A stretch of 64,000 bases of DNA from Celoporthe dispersa. Its lineage: Eukaryota; Ascomycota; Sordariomycetes; Diaporthales; Cryphonectriaceae. The position numbers were made by a program, and so were the translations under genes. The notes beneath the pieces were generated by a model. That model was not told where the DNA came from. It ran no database searches and worked only from the letters and a program-made list of their open reading frames with translations. The DNA lies in contig WAID01000017.1 in NCBI GenBank assembly GCA_016584495.1, positions 62,001-126,000 on the forward strand, written 5' to 3'. Below, one piece after another: positions 53,785 through 64,000 of this stretch. How positions within the stretch are numbered: position 1 is the first letter of the stretch; each line of letters begins with the position of its first letter.

Positions 53785-55530
53785 GTTAATCAGCCCCGGG
53801 CAACTTCCACTACCCGAACCGTATTTCGACTTAACACTAATTAGAATCACGCATACGAAGAATCCTATTAAAAAAATGTAATCTTATTATTACTATGGAT
53901 TTAAAATAAGAAAGCAAACTTATTGCGCATACTCCTTTCAGCATGTGACGAGTGGTTAGTACCAATCCAAGGTTTTATTCACCGTGACATGATGATTCAC
54001 GATTACTAGCAATTTCTTATTCATGCAGCCGAGTTTCAGGCTACAATCCATATATTTTTTATCCTCTTTTTTGAGATTAGCTCAATATCGCTATTTCGCA
54101 TCTCTTTGTTAAGGAATATGTGGCACGTCTTTAGCCCACAATATTAAGGCCATGATGACTTGTCTTAGTCCCTGTTATCAAATCCAATATAGCAGATGAT
54201 GTAGCTCTATCAAAATAAAATATTCACAAATAAAGCTCAGGTTTACGTTAATTCCATGGCTTTTGCCACAGTTTCACAACATTAACTGGAAACAGCCGTG
54301 CAACACTTGTATAAATAAACTAACTAAAACAACCAAGAATCTAATATTTCCTTTATAAATTATCTTAACTATAAAGGATATTTAGATAGGGTTTTAATTA
54401 CTTTATTCTATTCAAATTGTGGTAAGATTTTTCGTGGGTCATCGAATTAAACAACATACTTCACTGCTGGTGTCAGAAACGGTCTAGTGATTTCAGTTCC
54501 TGCGTTGCCGCATTACTCTTGAGGTGGAATGCTTACACTTTCATTTATAGACTAAAAGTTAACCTAATCTATGGCACTCATCATTTTCTGCAAAGACTAC
54601 TAGGGTCCCTAATCCTTTTCGTGACGCAATGCCTTCGTTCCTCAACGTCAGTTTTTACATAAGAGGTTGCCTTCGCCTTTATCCGTCCTCCAGGTATCAA
54701 AGAATTTAAACTCTCCACTCAAAAGTACGACCTCTTCACATAAAACTCTAGCTAACTAGTTACCTTTTAAAGGTGGCATTAGCCGTCTAGGAACCCTTTA
54801 AACCTATTTAAGATGAATAACACTAGTCCCATACGTATTACCGCGACTGCTGGCACGTAATTGGTCAGGACATAATATATATATTGTCATTATCAATCAT
54901 ATATTTAGAACTTTACTCCTAAAAAAGATCTCCTGCACCATTACCCTAATAGTTACATAAAAAAAAAATAATTATGAAACCTTTAGGTAAGAGTCGGTCC
55001 GTTCATCCAAGTTGCCAGTTCAGCCGTTAGGCCATTGACCAAAATTCCTCACTGCTGTACAATTATGCCTTGGGATTTTTTCATTCCCAATGTGGTCGAT
55101 CAACCATTTCAGCTTCGACTCCGAAAATTATTGGCTAGTTAAGCCATTACCTTAACTACTACCTATCCCGACAGATACCTTTTCCTCTTAAAGCGGTTTT
55201 ACACCCTTTATCCAAAAATAGCTCTAAAATAACTATTTTATTTATGAGGTATTTCTTTTCCCTCTCTTCAAGGTCGGCCGAATATCTTACACTCACCTGT
55301 ACACCACTTTTAATAAACCTTCAATATATTGTTCCATTACGGTCCTTCCTTACGGAAGGACCTAAAAGGAATAAAATATTACACCACTACCAAAAATAAT
55401 GGGGCTCAGATACTAATATCCGAAAAGCTATAAATTAAACGTACGATTAGCATGTGTCAAGCATTTGGACAGCGTTCAATCAGAGCCATCACCAAACTCA
55501 CCTATCAGCGTAACTAACATTTTATTTAAT
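53785..55530 (-). rRNA. rns: Small-subunit ribosomal RNA
   Basis: 16S-like rRNA. 5' region: GGTGATGGCTCTGATTGAAC (about 55490) and GCTTGACACATGCTAATCG; 530 loop GTGCCAGCAGTCGCGGTAAT (about 54855); 3' region GCTAGTAATCGTGAATCATC (about 54015), AACCACTCGTCAC (53960), and the final hairpin GTAGTGGAAGTTGC followed by TGATTAACC (53795). Length about 1.75 kb, within the fungal mitochondrial range; no intron seen. Ends are estimated to about 20 bases. Confidence 0.94.
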
Positions 55531-55878
55531 TAAAAAAAGTTAAAATTTTTAGTTTTCGTTTAATAAATATAAATTTATTTTTTTTTAGCTGCAAGCTCTG
55601 TTTAATTTATTTAATTTTAATAATTTATACTTATTTATTTTATCCAATAATTTTATCTTAAATTAGTTTAATAATTCTATGTTTTTTAAGTGATTAGATA
55701 AAATACAAAATTTTTATCAATCACTCTTCTTAAAAAATTATACTTTTCGAATTAGGAGTAATTCACAATTTTGATTATCTATCACTCTTCTTAGAAATTT
55801 ATAATACGGCGCAGCCGTGATTTAACAATTAATTATTAATAAAATCACCCCTATTAATTTATGCATTTAAAAAAATAC

Positions 55879-55909
55879 GGCGCAGGGCGCAGGGCGCAGG
55901 GCGCAGCCG
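55879..55909. repeat. Tandem GGCGCAG repeat
   Basis: Four copies of the 7-bp GGCGCAG ending in GGCGCAGCC, an expansion of the GGC-GCA-GCC mini-hairpin. Confidence 0.93.
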
Positions 55910-57139
55910 TGATTAAATAAATTAGGCATAAAAAGTATATACCGTTAAATAATCGCCTACCTAAATGAATTAAGGCAGCTTATTTTCATCCAAAGTCAAA
56001 CATACCCTCTTAAAATTATACCACTCTAGCAAGAATAAAAAAAAAGGGGAGGGGGGGGGAGAGGAGATGGTTTATAAAAACTAAGAAGTAAACCTCAATA
56101 TTTTGGGCTGCGCCTCAATTAATTCATAAATTATGTATTCAGGTATAATTTAAGCTATATCTTGTGATAATTTCTTACTAAAAAAAGACTTTAGATGAGC
56201 TTGATTTTCCAAAATAAGTTATTTCAATTTATTTACCACTATACACAATAACATCTAGTTAAAGCGCAATATATATATATATAATATATATATACAGAAT
56301 TGCAGAACCAAGTAGTGAAAAGGAGGCCGTAGGCCAATAGCTTAGTGAGATAACAATAATTATTAACTTTTTTATATTCTCTATTAAAAACCTTAACTTA
56401 CATTTAAATATTATACATAAATTATTAAATTATAGACTTTCCTTGAAAATTTTATTTTCATCCTATTACTTATCACTAAATATTTGATTATAACTTACAA
56501 CTAAAGGCTAAAAAAAATAATATTTTTTATAAGGTAAACACAAGCATACAAAGTAGCAACTATAAATATAAGAGAAAGGCTACTAATTCACCAGCCTTAA
56601 AAACCAAATAGAGGATATATTATTCAACCACAAAACCAAATAATCATATCTAATACAATAGTCAACCTAACAACCAAACTAATAGAACTAACGCGGCCAA
56701 ATAAAAAATAACAAAAAGCACTTAAAGATAAATCTAGACAAAATCGGATATTAGAGCTAAGAAAAAATAATCATAAAAATAACTAAAACTCACCTTAAAG
56801 GAAAATGAAGATATTTTCAATTATTATATTAAATCATCCATTTGATATTTTAATACTCTATACGGCGCAGCCGGAACATCAACTTTTTATTTGTGCGCAA
56901 GCCTAGTCCTATTTTGCTCTGCTACAACCGAAGTAAGACTAATCTACTATTTTATTAGTTATTTAATATATTATTATTTTATTTGACATTAGACCCATAT
57001 ACAACCAATAAAGCAAGCATCTAAACTTTATTTAAAAACTGTATCATTCAAATTATCAAATGCTTCATTTAAATCTGAATTTTCTGGGCGTAAGCTCTGC
57101 CTATTACAATTTTAGACTAAGTAGAATTTATTTTGTTAT

Positions 57140-57205
57140 GGAGGCATGCATGCATGCATGCGTGCTTGCTTCGCAGTAGCAGCAGCTGCTGCTGCTGCTG
57201 CCGGA
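57140..57205. repeat. GC-rich CAG/GCATGC element, copy 2
   Basis: GCATGCATGCATGCATGCGT, GCTTGCTTCGC and AGCAGCAGCTGCTGCTGC: the inverse of the modules at 16166-16220, with different repeat counts. Confidence 0.8.
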
Positions 57206-57580
57206 TGCGGTATACCTTCTCTTATAATATACCATTTGAATTATTACCACCTGTATTACACTCTAAGGGGAGATTGAGCTATTAAAACCACCATTAATTA
57301 TTTAAATTAAATTAATAACTTGTGCCTGAAAATAGAAAAATCTATATTTGCTAATATCCTCAAAAATTTAGAAGTACTACATATAAATTTATAACAAACT
57401 TTAACCAAAATATTTTCATTAATAAAATAAAAATATAGGGGCACCATTAATAAATATATAAATTATTACATGTCTATAATAATCCAATTGAGATTTTAAC
57501 CATTTAATTAAAGATGGTAAAAATATTAAGCTAAGGGCTGGTTCATTATGAACTTCCAACCCTTAACTAATAATTTTTCG

Positions 57581-57626
57581 GGCGCAGCTGGCGCAGCTGG
57601 CGCAGCTGGCGCAGCTGGCGCAGCCG
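57581..57626. repeat. Tandem GGCGCAGCT repeat
   Basis: Four 9-bp copies ending in GGCGCAGCC. It lies 37 bases past the atp6 stop codon on the transcript. Confidence 0.94.
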
Positions 57627-57662
57627 TAATATAAACATGACACCGAAAATCTTGAGTAATAA

Positions 57663-60600
57663 TTAATGAAGATCTAAACCATCTTTTATGTAACCAGAAG
57701 ATAAAACTACAAAAACTTGCGCTTGGATAAAGGCAATTCCTAATTCTAACCCTGAGAAAGCAATAATAAAAGCTAAAGGTATTAATCCTAAGAAGAAGAA
57801 AATTAAACCACTAGTCATTATATTATAAGTGAAACCAGCTAAAATATTTAAAAGCATGTGACCACTTAATCGTACCACAAATTTATCCTTTATTTATCGT
57901 GTAAGCTATAAAGGTACTACTCTAAATTAATCTAAATAAGTATTTACCCTTAAAAGGTTTACTTCTATTTTCTTTTAAGTATAAAGAAATACTGGGTTGA
58001 CGATAACCTAATGCTCTAGCTACAGTACCTATAGAAGGGTATATTGTAACCTCCTTAGTCTCAACATTGGTAACCTCCACCTTTTTAGATGTTTTTTGAA
58101 CTTTAACTACATCACGATCTAGCCCCTCTAAATTTGTATTTCCCCCTTCAGAGTTGAGTAAATTAAAAGTATATTTACCTAAAACAGGGTTATCTTGATT
58201 TAAGAAAACATAATGTTCGATATATCTTTTATCAATACCTAAAGCACGGGCAGCTGCTTTAATGGCGTGATAAGTAGTAGAAGTTTTAGTTTCTATATCA
58301 GTTACTTCAACTTTAATACTTTTAGATTGAGCTGCTGACAACTTAGCTAAAGTCTCAGGTGATCTTTTATAAGCAGCATTACGCATATTTTCTATTGTAG
58401 CTTCTGAATGTTTTCATCCTGATCCTCGAGAAGGACTTCCGGGTGTTTTTAATATATTATACTCTGGAGAGTACACTTCAAAAAAGTATTTTTCTCTATA
58501 CATAAGACTATCAATCTCACAAATTTCTAAGATAGTAAGGCTAAAATTATGGTAACCGTATTTTAATAATGCAACATTAATAGGCATATTATTATCATTT
58601 AGTAATCTATTAATATTAAAATATTCTAACAATCTACGTCTTAAATCAACAGAACTCCCCACATACTTTTTATTGCTCAATTTATTAGTTCACATATATA
58701 TTCCCGATTTACCTTTAACAAAATTAAGAATATCTAATTTGTCTTTGTCTGCATCAGAGAAAATAACTAAATCCGAAGGGTATGTATAAGAAGAATTATC
58801 TTTTCAAGCTAAGCTTGAAGTTGAGAAAAGCCCTAACACCTTTTTGGTAATAACCAAAACTGGAATATCTCTCTTTAGAATAATAAAATAATCTACAAGA
58901 TTTAACATTGTTTAAATTAAAGCTACAAGGTACGACAAATTTAGTAATAAATTTTCTTATTATATATAATATAAATCGTTCACAACTTTATCCTTTCTTT
59001 AAAGGAATTTATAAAATAAACTTTCTTATTTACTATAGATGTTTAGAATATAAATTTAAACCTTTCTTTAAAGGTATGCGATAGCATGCCTGCGCTAAAT
59101 ATACACTTTTCTATTTATTAAGAGCTTGCACCTAAAATAGAATATATGATAATATTAACCACCTTTTAGGCAGCGACAAAGTATTAATCTGCCACTGAAA
59201 AACAAGGAGAAATATTATGAACTTGGCTTGCGCAGCCGTAAGGATAGGCTATTGTGGTATATTTAATCTTGGATTACTTAGTTTCTTCCAAGAACCGACT
59301 TTTTCGGACGACTAGAGTACACCTTATAATTATTAATACTAATTACTTTGATATTCATAAATAAAAAGATTGCAACACAAATAGAATTTAGTTTATAAAA
59401 AGTAACTATTAATAATTAAAGAACCGTCTACTCGTTGCTCTTTTACAGTAATCGATTAGTTTCTACATATTAAAACTATATGTATTACTGACTTAGATCC
59501 ACGATAACCCATTCCTATTACTAGTCCCTAGTTCACTTTTTTTTACCCTTCGGTCCAGACCCAGTGTCTGGGTACCGGACCTGGGTCGAAGGATAAAAAA
59601 GGAACTAGAATCTCTAATGATATTACTATACCCTCAATCATTAATGAGGCCAGATAAGAAGTTTCCCTCTTATATTTAGTTATTCCCTCGCACCATCACT
59701 TTATTTAATGGTGCGGGGCGGCAAGCCGAGAGCTTTAGGGGTTCCCTGGAATTTGGCTCTTAAACACAAGAAGAATGAGACACCTACTCTCACCTTTATA
59801 TGTTAGCAGCTAATCTTAATCCTAATGAAATATTTCTTGCTAAGTAAGAACGACTGCATTAGTTTTATTTTTAGAAATAGGTACTTAGACCTATTAAATT
59901 CATAAGCGTATTTAAACTAATTTTAAATTATATTTATTTTTATAAGGGTTAGTACGTTTATTTGCAAAATATCCTGATAAACTAGACTGAGGTACACCTA
60001 ATGCTTCGGCAGCTAAAGTAAACGAAGGATATATATTTACTTCATTTGTTTCCAATATCAGTAACCTCTAATTTTTTTGTCTTCCTATTGGCTTTAGATT
60101 CAGTATCCATTATTTTGGATATTGTATAACCTTTTAAGGTTTCATTCCCAGTATTAACCATTTTACTAAAAAAATATCACAACCGCCCCCGAGATACCTC
60201 CAAGTATTTGGCTGCATCCGTTATAGACGTAAATTTCTTAGAAATACCAGTTGTCTTATTAGTTAATAAGACAGCCTGTTGTTGAATAGATTTATAAGAT
60301 AAGGATAATTCGACGTTTTCGTGAATTTTTGATGGAGCTTTAGTAATTTTATAACCCTTGTAACAAAGATTACTTAATAAATATTTTTTTACGGAAACCC
60401 GAGATATACCTAAATATACACCTGCACCTGTCATCGAAGAAAATTCCTTGATATCTCCTGTTTCCGAATTAGTAAGCAGTACAGACTGTCTCAACTTATT
60501 ACTTAAGCTCATCTTTTCTAAATGCTCCTTATCTAATTTTTTTACCCAGTAACGCATCTCTTTTAAGATCACGACTAGATTCCGATACTTTTCTATTCTT

Positions 60601-62103
60601 AGAAGCTATACTTATTAGTTTTTTTGCAGCTTCGCTATGTCTATATCCTAATGGTGATCCCGCAACTTTTAATATATTATAATCAGGACTAAACTTATCG
60701 AAGTAGTATTGTTCTCTTTGAAGTAATACTTCAGGAGAGCAATATTCCAAAATTTCTAATCTAAAACCAGCATAGCCATGTTTCAATAACGCCTTATAAA
60801 TAATCAAATTCCGTTTAGGATATGATATATGATTATAATTAAAATATTGTTTAAACCTCACATTTAACTTAATCGATGAACCTATATAACTTTTTCCTGA
60901 TTCTTTGTGCACCCAACGATAAATACCTGTTCGTCCCTTATTCTCATCTACAATTAATTCTTTTTGTTTATCTGGATTAATATAAACTCTAACAGGTACA
61001 GGTTCAGATACAGTAGATATAGTTCTTTTAGCGCTTAAGGGGCAAGTTATATTTAAAGCAAAAACCGGTCGACCTAATAGTAAAGATTTAAACCGACTTT
61101 TACTCTTTATTACGGCTGCGCCTGAATCAAAGTTATTAGATCTAAATTCGAAATGAGTGATAAAAATGTTAAGTAAACAAATCCGTTTACCTAGGTAAAA
61201 AGCTAATACAGAAACTTTCATTTTGAGTTACTTGATTCTACTCAAAAACCACTTTAATGGTGACTAGAGTACACCTTACAGAATTTAAAAATTTAAATAC
61301 CGAAAAACCATCTACTCGTTGCTCTTTTTACAAACAGAGCAGAGCACCTACTTTGTTAAGCGCGGCTCCGCAGCCATAAAGTTTGATTTAGATCCGCGAT
61401 TACCCATTTCTCTTACGATCATCTAAAGGGTTATTACTATACATGAATAATTACTTCATCCACTCACAACTTTTTAATTGTGGTTTAGTACCTAGAGCTT
61501 TAGGATTTTCCCGGAATTTGACTCTTATTCACAATTTGAAGTTACTTAACCTTCTTTCATGAATTCAATTAATACAAGTAAAGGTAATAAAGGTAATGGA
61601 CAACCTGCAGGAACTAATAAAGAAAAAAACTCTAATCCATGTTTTTGGAAACCTAATATTGTAGCACCTAAAACAATTGTAAAACTAAGAGAAAAAGTTA
61701 ATACAAAGTGACTTGTAGATGCAAAACTGTAAGGAACCATTCCTACTAAATTATTTATTAATATAACTATAAATAAAGTATAAATAAACGGGAAGTATAA
61801 TTGACCACTTTTCCCATTAATTTGATTTGTTACTATACTATGTATAGTAGCATATAAAGACTCTTGGCTTATTGATCAGTTATTACTAACTAATTTATTG
61901 TAATTTGTACTTAATAAATTCATAACTAATATAAATAAACCTGCAATAGTTAAATAAAATCCAATATTAGTTATGGAAATATGTAAGTTTCCAAATATAG
62001 GTGCATCAATACTTAATAAATCTCTTATTTCAAATTGGTCTAATGGACTAAGTATTTCTCGGTATAAATTATTATTAAAGCTAAAAGTACCCATATTGTA
62101 CAT
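57663..62103 (-). CDS. atp6: ATP synthase subunit a (subunit 6), three exons
   Basis: Proton-channel subunit of Fo. Exons 62103-61559, 59850-59800 (only 51 bases) and 57870-57663 give 267 residues, near the usual length. Landmarks: SPLDQFEIRDLLSIDAPI, VGMVPYSFASTSHFVLTFSL, PAGCPLPLLPLLVLIEF at the exon 1 end, SYLARNISLGLRLAANI in exon 2 (with the conserved Arg), LSGHMLLNILAGFTYNIM and ELGIAFIQAQVFVVLSSGY in exon 3, ending KDGLDLH. Junctions fit exon-T/intron-G. TGA is Trp at 61874. No frameshift. atp8 lies 500 bases upstream. Confidence 0.95.
57922..58908 (-). CDS. GIY-YIG homing endonuclease in atp6 intron 2
   Basis: Intact 328-residue ORF, ATG 58908 (MLNLVDYFIILKRDIPVLVI). Domain SGIYMWTNKLSNKKYVGSSV, DLRRRLLEYF, FSLTILEICEIDSLMYREKY and PEYNILKTPGSPSRG; then a NUMOD3-like SPETLAKLSAAQSK and two tandem NUMOD1-like repeats (AIKAAARALGIDKRYIEHYV and SIGTVARALGYRQPSISLYL), each followed by a KGKY/GKYTF turn. 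TGA at 58681-58690, 58414 and near 58800 is Trp. No break. Confidence 0.93.
59545..59592. repeat. GC cluster CCTTCGGTCC...GGACC...CGAAGG
   Basis: Nested inverted repeats: CCTTCG/CGAAGG outermost, GGTCC/GGACC and CCCAG/CTGGG inside. Similar units occur at 17975-18030 and 26285-26315 (CCTTTCGGCC/GGCCGAAGG). Confidence 0.85.
59851..61558 (-). mobile_element. atp6 intron 1 (group I)
   Basis: Inserted in the Ile codon of IEF-I-SYLAR. The core is at the 5' end (61545-61250) and matches intron 2 in the GAGCAACGAGTAGATGG and GTGTACTCTAGTCACC segments. Confidence 0.88.
59912..61221 (-). CDS. GIY-YIG homing endonuclease in atp6 intron 1 (two one-base breaks)
   Basis: ATG 61221 (MKVSVLAFYLGKRICLLNIF). 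Domain TGIYRWVHKESGKSYIGSSI, VRFKQYF, FRLEILEYCSPEVLLQREQY, PDYNILKVAGSPLGYRH; then three NUMOD1-like units (SMTGAGVYLGISRVSVKKYL, SITDAAKYLEVSRGRLW, SFTLAAEALGVPQSSLSGYF). The frame is lost at 60537-60543 (seven T, six needed) and near 60053 (an extra G before GAAACAAAT). With both corrected the protein runs to TAA 59912, about 436 residues, the longest GIY-YIG here. Confidence 0.82.
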
Positions 62104-62602
62104 TGATAGCTTACCTTCTATATAAACCTTTAAAAATATGAATATACCTAGAATATTATTTTCCCAGAATATAATTTAGGGCTACCCACTAACTATAGTA
62201 AACCTAAAAAAAACATTCATTATTTAACCCAATAACTTAGGAAAACTACAGTACATGAATACAATAAAAATTAAGATTTTTGATTTGTGTTTATATATAG
62301 ACAGGTTCATATAAACTTTCTATTACGGCGAAGCCACGGAGATAACTAAAAAAATTTTATTTTTAATCACCCCACTTGATTTATTTTTACGGCGGCTCCA
62401 TGTAGAGGTTAAGTTAGACACAATGATCATGTTGTTTATAGACAAAATACCTATTTACCCTTAATAAATATCAACTCACTATATGAGTGAAACTGCCATA
62501 GCTACTTACATAAAATAAATTAGCCATAAGTAACTTTTTTTACAAAAAACCTACACAGCTATCAACAAATAAACATATATAACATATAGCATAAATTCAA
62601 AA

Positions 62603-62770
62603 TTATTTATTTTCTGCATTAGCGTGAAGTTTTGAAATAAAAGTACGTGATAAGAATAAACGTACAAATCTAGGCAAAATATACTTTGATAACATATACA
62701 CTGTAATAGCTATAACGGCAAAAGTAAATGTTACTTCATTTATAAAATAAAAAGGAACTAATTGTGGCAT
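62603..62770 (-). CDS. atp8: ATP synthase subunit 8
   Basis: Small Fo membrane subunit. The 55-residue frame starts MPQLVPFYFINEVTFTFAVI and ends HANAENK at TAA 62603. The N-terminal MPQL motif, one hydrophobic helix (residues 5-27) and a basic tail (RFVRLFLSRTF) are those of fungal Atp8. Too short for many ORF lists, but positioned as expected, just upstream of atp6. Confidence 0.95.
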   Translation of the reverse strand: MPQLVPFYFINEVTFTFAVIAITVYMLSKYILPRFVRLFLSRTFISKLHANAENK

Positions 62771-62940
62771 ATTTTTGTAAATTTATAAGATTCAATACTT
62801 TATTAATTTAGAGTATTCGCCTTAAGTATTTAAGGAATAGATATAAGTTATAGCACATGGTTAATACAAATAGAATAAAATAAAGCGGCTGCGTAGCTGC
62901 CATCCTACGCAATTGCATTGTATTTCACACGACTGCGTAC

Positions 62941-62985
62941 AAAATACGAAATACGAAATACGAAGTACGAAATACGAAGTACACA
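62941..62985. repeat. Tandem AAATACG/AAGTACG units
   Basis: Six copies of a 7-bp unit GAAATAC/GAAGTAC, sequence-related to the ACGAAGTAT stretches scattered elsewhere (for instance 28271 and 44388). Confidence 0.9.
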
Positions 62986-63784
62986 TGCCCCCTAAATTAA
63001 TTGATCTCTTTTTATTGATACAAGCTCATCATTTTTTTTTTCGCATACTACGCAGCCGCGTAAGCTCTACTTAATTTCAATTTATACAAATTTAATTATT
63101 GAGAGTAGTACTAAAAAAAACAGTTAATAGCAAATCATCTTAATTCATAAAAATATTTATATTCTTCACTAAATTAAATATTATCTTATCTAATAATTTG
63201 AGTTAGTTTAATAAAAAATTTATCATTATCAAAACACTCCTATATCACAAAACTATTTATAATTTGATATACCAATATTAAATTTAATAAAACAAATGTC
63301 ACGTAGCCGTTTTCATAAACTTATCTATGAAGGCGCAGCCTGAATTTATTTAAGTAAAAAAAAATATAATATAATCTTTACCCTTTAAAAATTTATCTAA
63401 AGGGTAATTATCTCTTAAGTAAATAAATAGTACTTTTATCTCTAATATTTTTAATATATTTAGGGCTGCGCCTAGATAACTTTTACATTTTAGGCGTAGC
63501 CATAATTTTGCTTTAGCCAAATTATTAAATTATCAAATAAGCAAAAGTAAAGATGTTAATCATTGTTTATAAATAGACAAAAGACTTTTATAATTTGATT
63601 CGACATCATAATAATCAGTACCTTATAAAGGCGTAATTACAAAATATTTCAAATTAGATGTATTATATGATATTAATTCATAAACAACCTTTTTCGGCGA
63701 CCATAAAAAAAAAGCTTTTATCTGGTATTATTACACTAGAATTTTTATATTACCAAAAATCAAACTTTTTTCACCAGAAAAGCT

Positions 63785-63870
63785 ACCTCTCTTATCTTCT
63801 AATCTCTTATTTTCTAATCCCTTATTTTCTAATCCCTTATCTTCTAATCTATTATATTGTAATCTCTTGT
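63785..63870. repeat. Tandem repeat, unit about 15 bp (CTAATCCCTTATTTT)
   Basis: Five to six imperfect copies with C/T changes; accounts for the repetitive plus-strand peptide. Confidence 0.9.
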
Positions 63871-64000
63871 CAAGAATATAACCTACTTTATATTAAAGTC
63901 TCCCTACCCCTGATATTAAAGACAATTTACCAAAACCATAAGGGCTAGATAAGTAAATTTATATATACAATTTACCTTCTTCTAAGTTTTCTTCATTAGC

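Larger units (their letters stand above)
55531..57662. other. atp6-rns spacer
   Basis: About 2.1 kb without a recognised gene. Contains two tandem expansions of GC hairpins (55879-55909 and 57581-57626), a G-run at 56045-56065, an ATATAT tract at 56270-56295 and the GC-rich element at 57140-57205. Confidence 0.55.
57871..59799 (-). mobile_element. atp6 intron 2 (group I)
   Basis: Inserted in the Ile codon of AAN-I-LSGH. Its 5' third holds the probable core, including GTGTACTCTAGTCGTCC (59315) and GAGCAACGAGTAGACGG (59430), nearly identical to segments of intron 1 (61260, 61310): the two atp6 introns are sisters. A GC cluster lies at 59545-59592. Confidence 0.87.
62771..64000. other. Upstream spacer of atp8
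   Basis: No supported gene. Repeats at 62941-62985 and 63785-63870, plus GC mini-hairpins. The plus-strand frame at 63658-63948 is mostly the translated CTAATCCCTTATTTT repeat and is rejected. Confidence 0.55.

Noticed and set aside
63658..63948. Plus-strand 96-codon ORF
   Set aside because: Most of it is the translated CTAATCCCTTATTTT tandem repeat; opposite strand to every real gene and no family resemblance.
1..64000. CRISPR array
   Set aside because: The tandem repeats have no unique spacers of regular length and the DNA is mitochondrial.
1..64000. Integrated linear plasmid (DNA or RNA polymerase genes)
   Set aside because: I looked for long plasmid-type polymerase frames and terminal inverted repeats and saw neither.
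1..64000. Nuclear copy of mitochondrial DNA, given the broken core genes
   Set aside because: Five core genes and nearly all tRNAs are intact, TGA = Trp is kept throughout, and the breaks are one-base changes mainly in runs, which fits read error better than nuclear decay.

Overview
The window is a stretch of a filamentous-ascomycete (Pezizomycotina-type) mitochondrial genome. It is AT-rich, and reading frames only make sense with TGA = Trp; a trnW with anticodon UCA is present at 45397-45467. It holds standard fungal respiratory genes, both mitochondrial rRNAs, a mitochondrial rps3 inside the last rnl intron, and the conserved tRNA run T-E-M-M-L-A-F-L-Q. I cannot name a species. Every confident gene lies on the minus strand, so transcription runs from high to low coordinates.

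In transcription order: atp8 (62.77-62.60 kb); atp6, three exons and two GIY-YIG introns (62.10-57.66); a repeat-rich spacer; rns (55.5-53.8); a free-standing GIY-YIG gene followed by a second, diverged copy of the rns 3' end (53.7-52.4); trnY, trnN; cox3, three exons and two LAGLIDADG introns (49.8-46.1); trnW, trnK, trnD, trnS(gcu), trnG; nad6 (43.6-42.8); trnV, trnI, a broken trnS, a decayed LAGLIDADG gene, trnS(uga), a decayed GIY-YIG gene; rnl, five exons and four group I introns (about 37.8-24.7), followed by a duplicated rnl 3' end (24.1-23.9); trnT-E-M-M-L-A-F-L-Q-R (22.8-18.4); nad1, two exons (17.1-14.7); nad4 (14.5-12.9); a chimeric block made of cob, trnG and nad6-leader fragments (12.3-11.7); cob, five exons and four introns (11.1-3.3); trnC; and cox1 exon 1 with the start of its first intron (1.6-1), which runs off the window.

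The core genes encode complex I (nad1, nad4, nad6), complex III (cob), complex IV (cox1, cox3) and ATP synthase (atp6, atp8) subunits plus the translation apparatus. Much of the remaining DNA is selfish: eleven group I introns, about fifteen homing-endonuclease genes or remnants, short GC-rich hairpins of GGC-NNN-GCC type, tandem expansions of those hairpins, and copies of pieces of native genes.

The observation I rate highest is that several homing-endonuclease ORFs sit behind a copy of a native gene's 5' leader: the cob leader precedes two intronic ORFs and the cox3 leader precedes the free-standing GIY-YIG ORF by rns. Other findings are the doubled 3' ends of both rRNAs, a cox1 fragment inside an rnl intron, and the cob/trnG/nad6 chimera. 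One caution: nad1, nad4, nad6 and rps3 all carry one-base length differences, mostly in homopolymers, as do many intron ORFs. Sequencing or assembly error is therefore a serious possibility, and a frameshift alone should not be read as pseudogenisation here.
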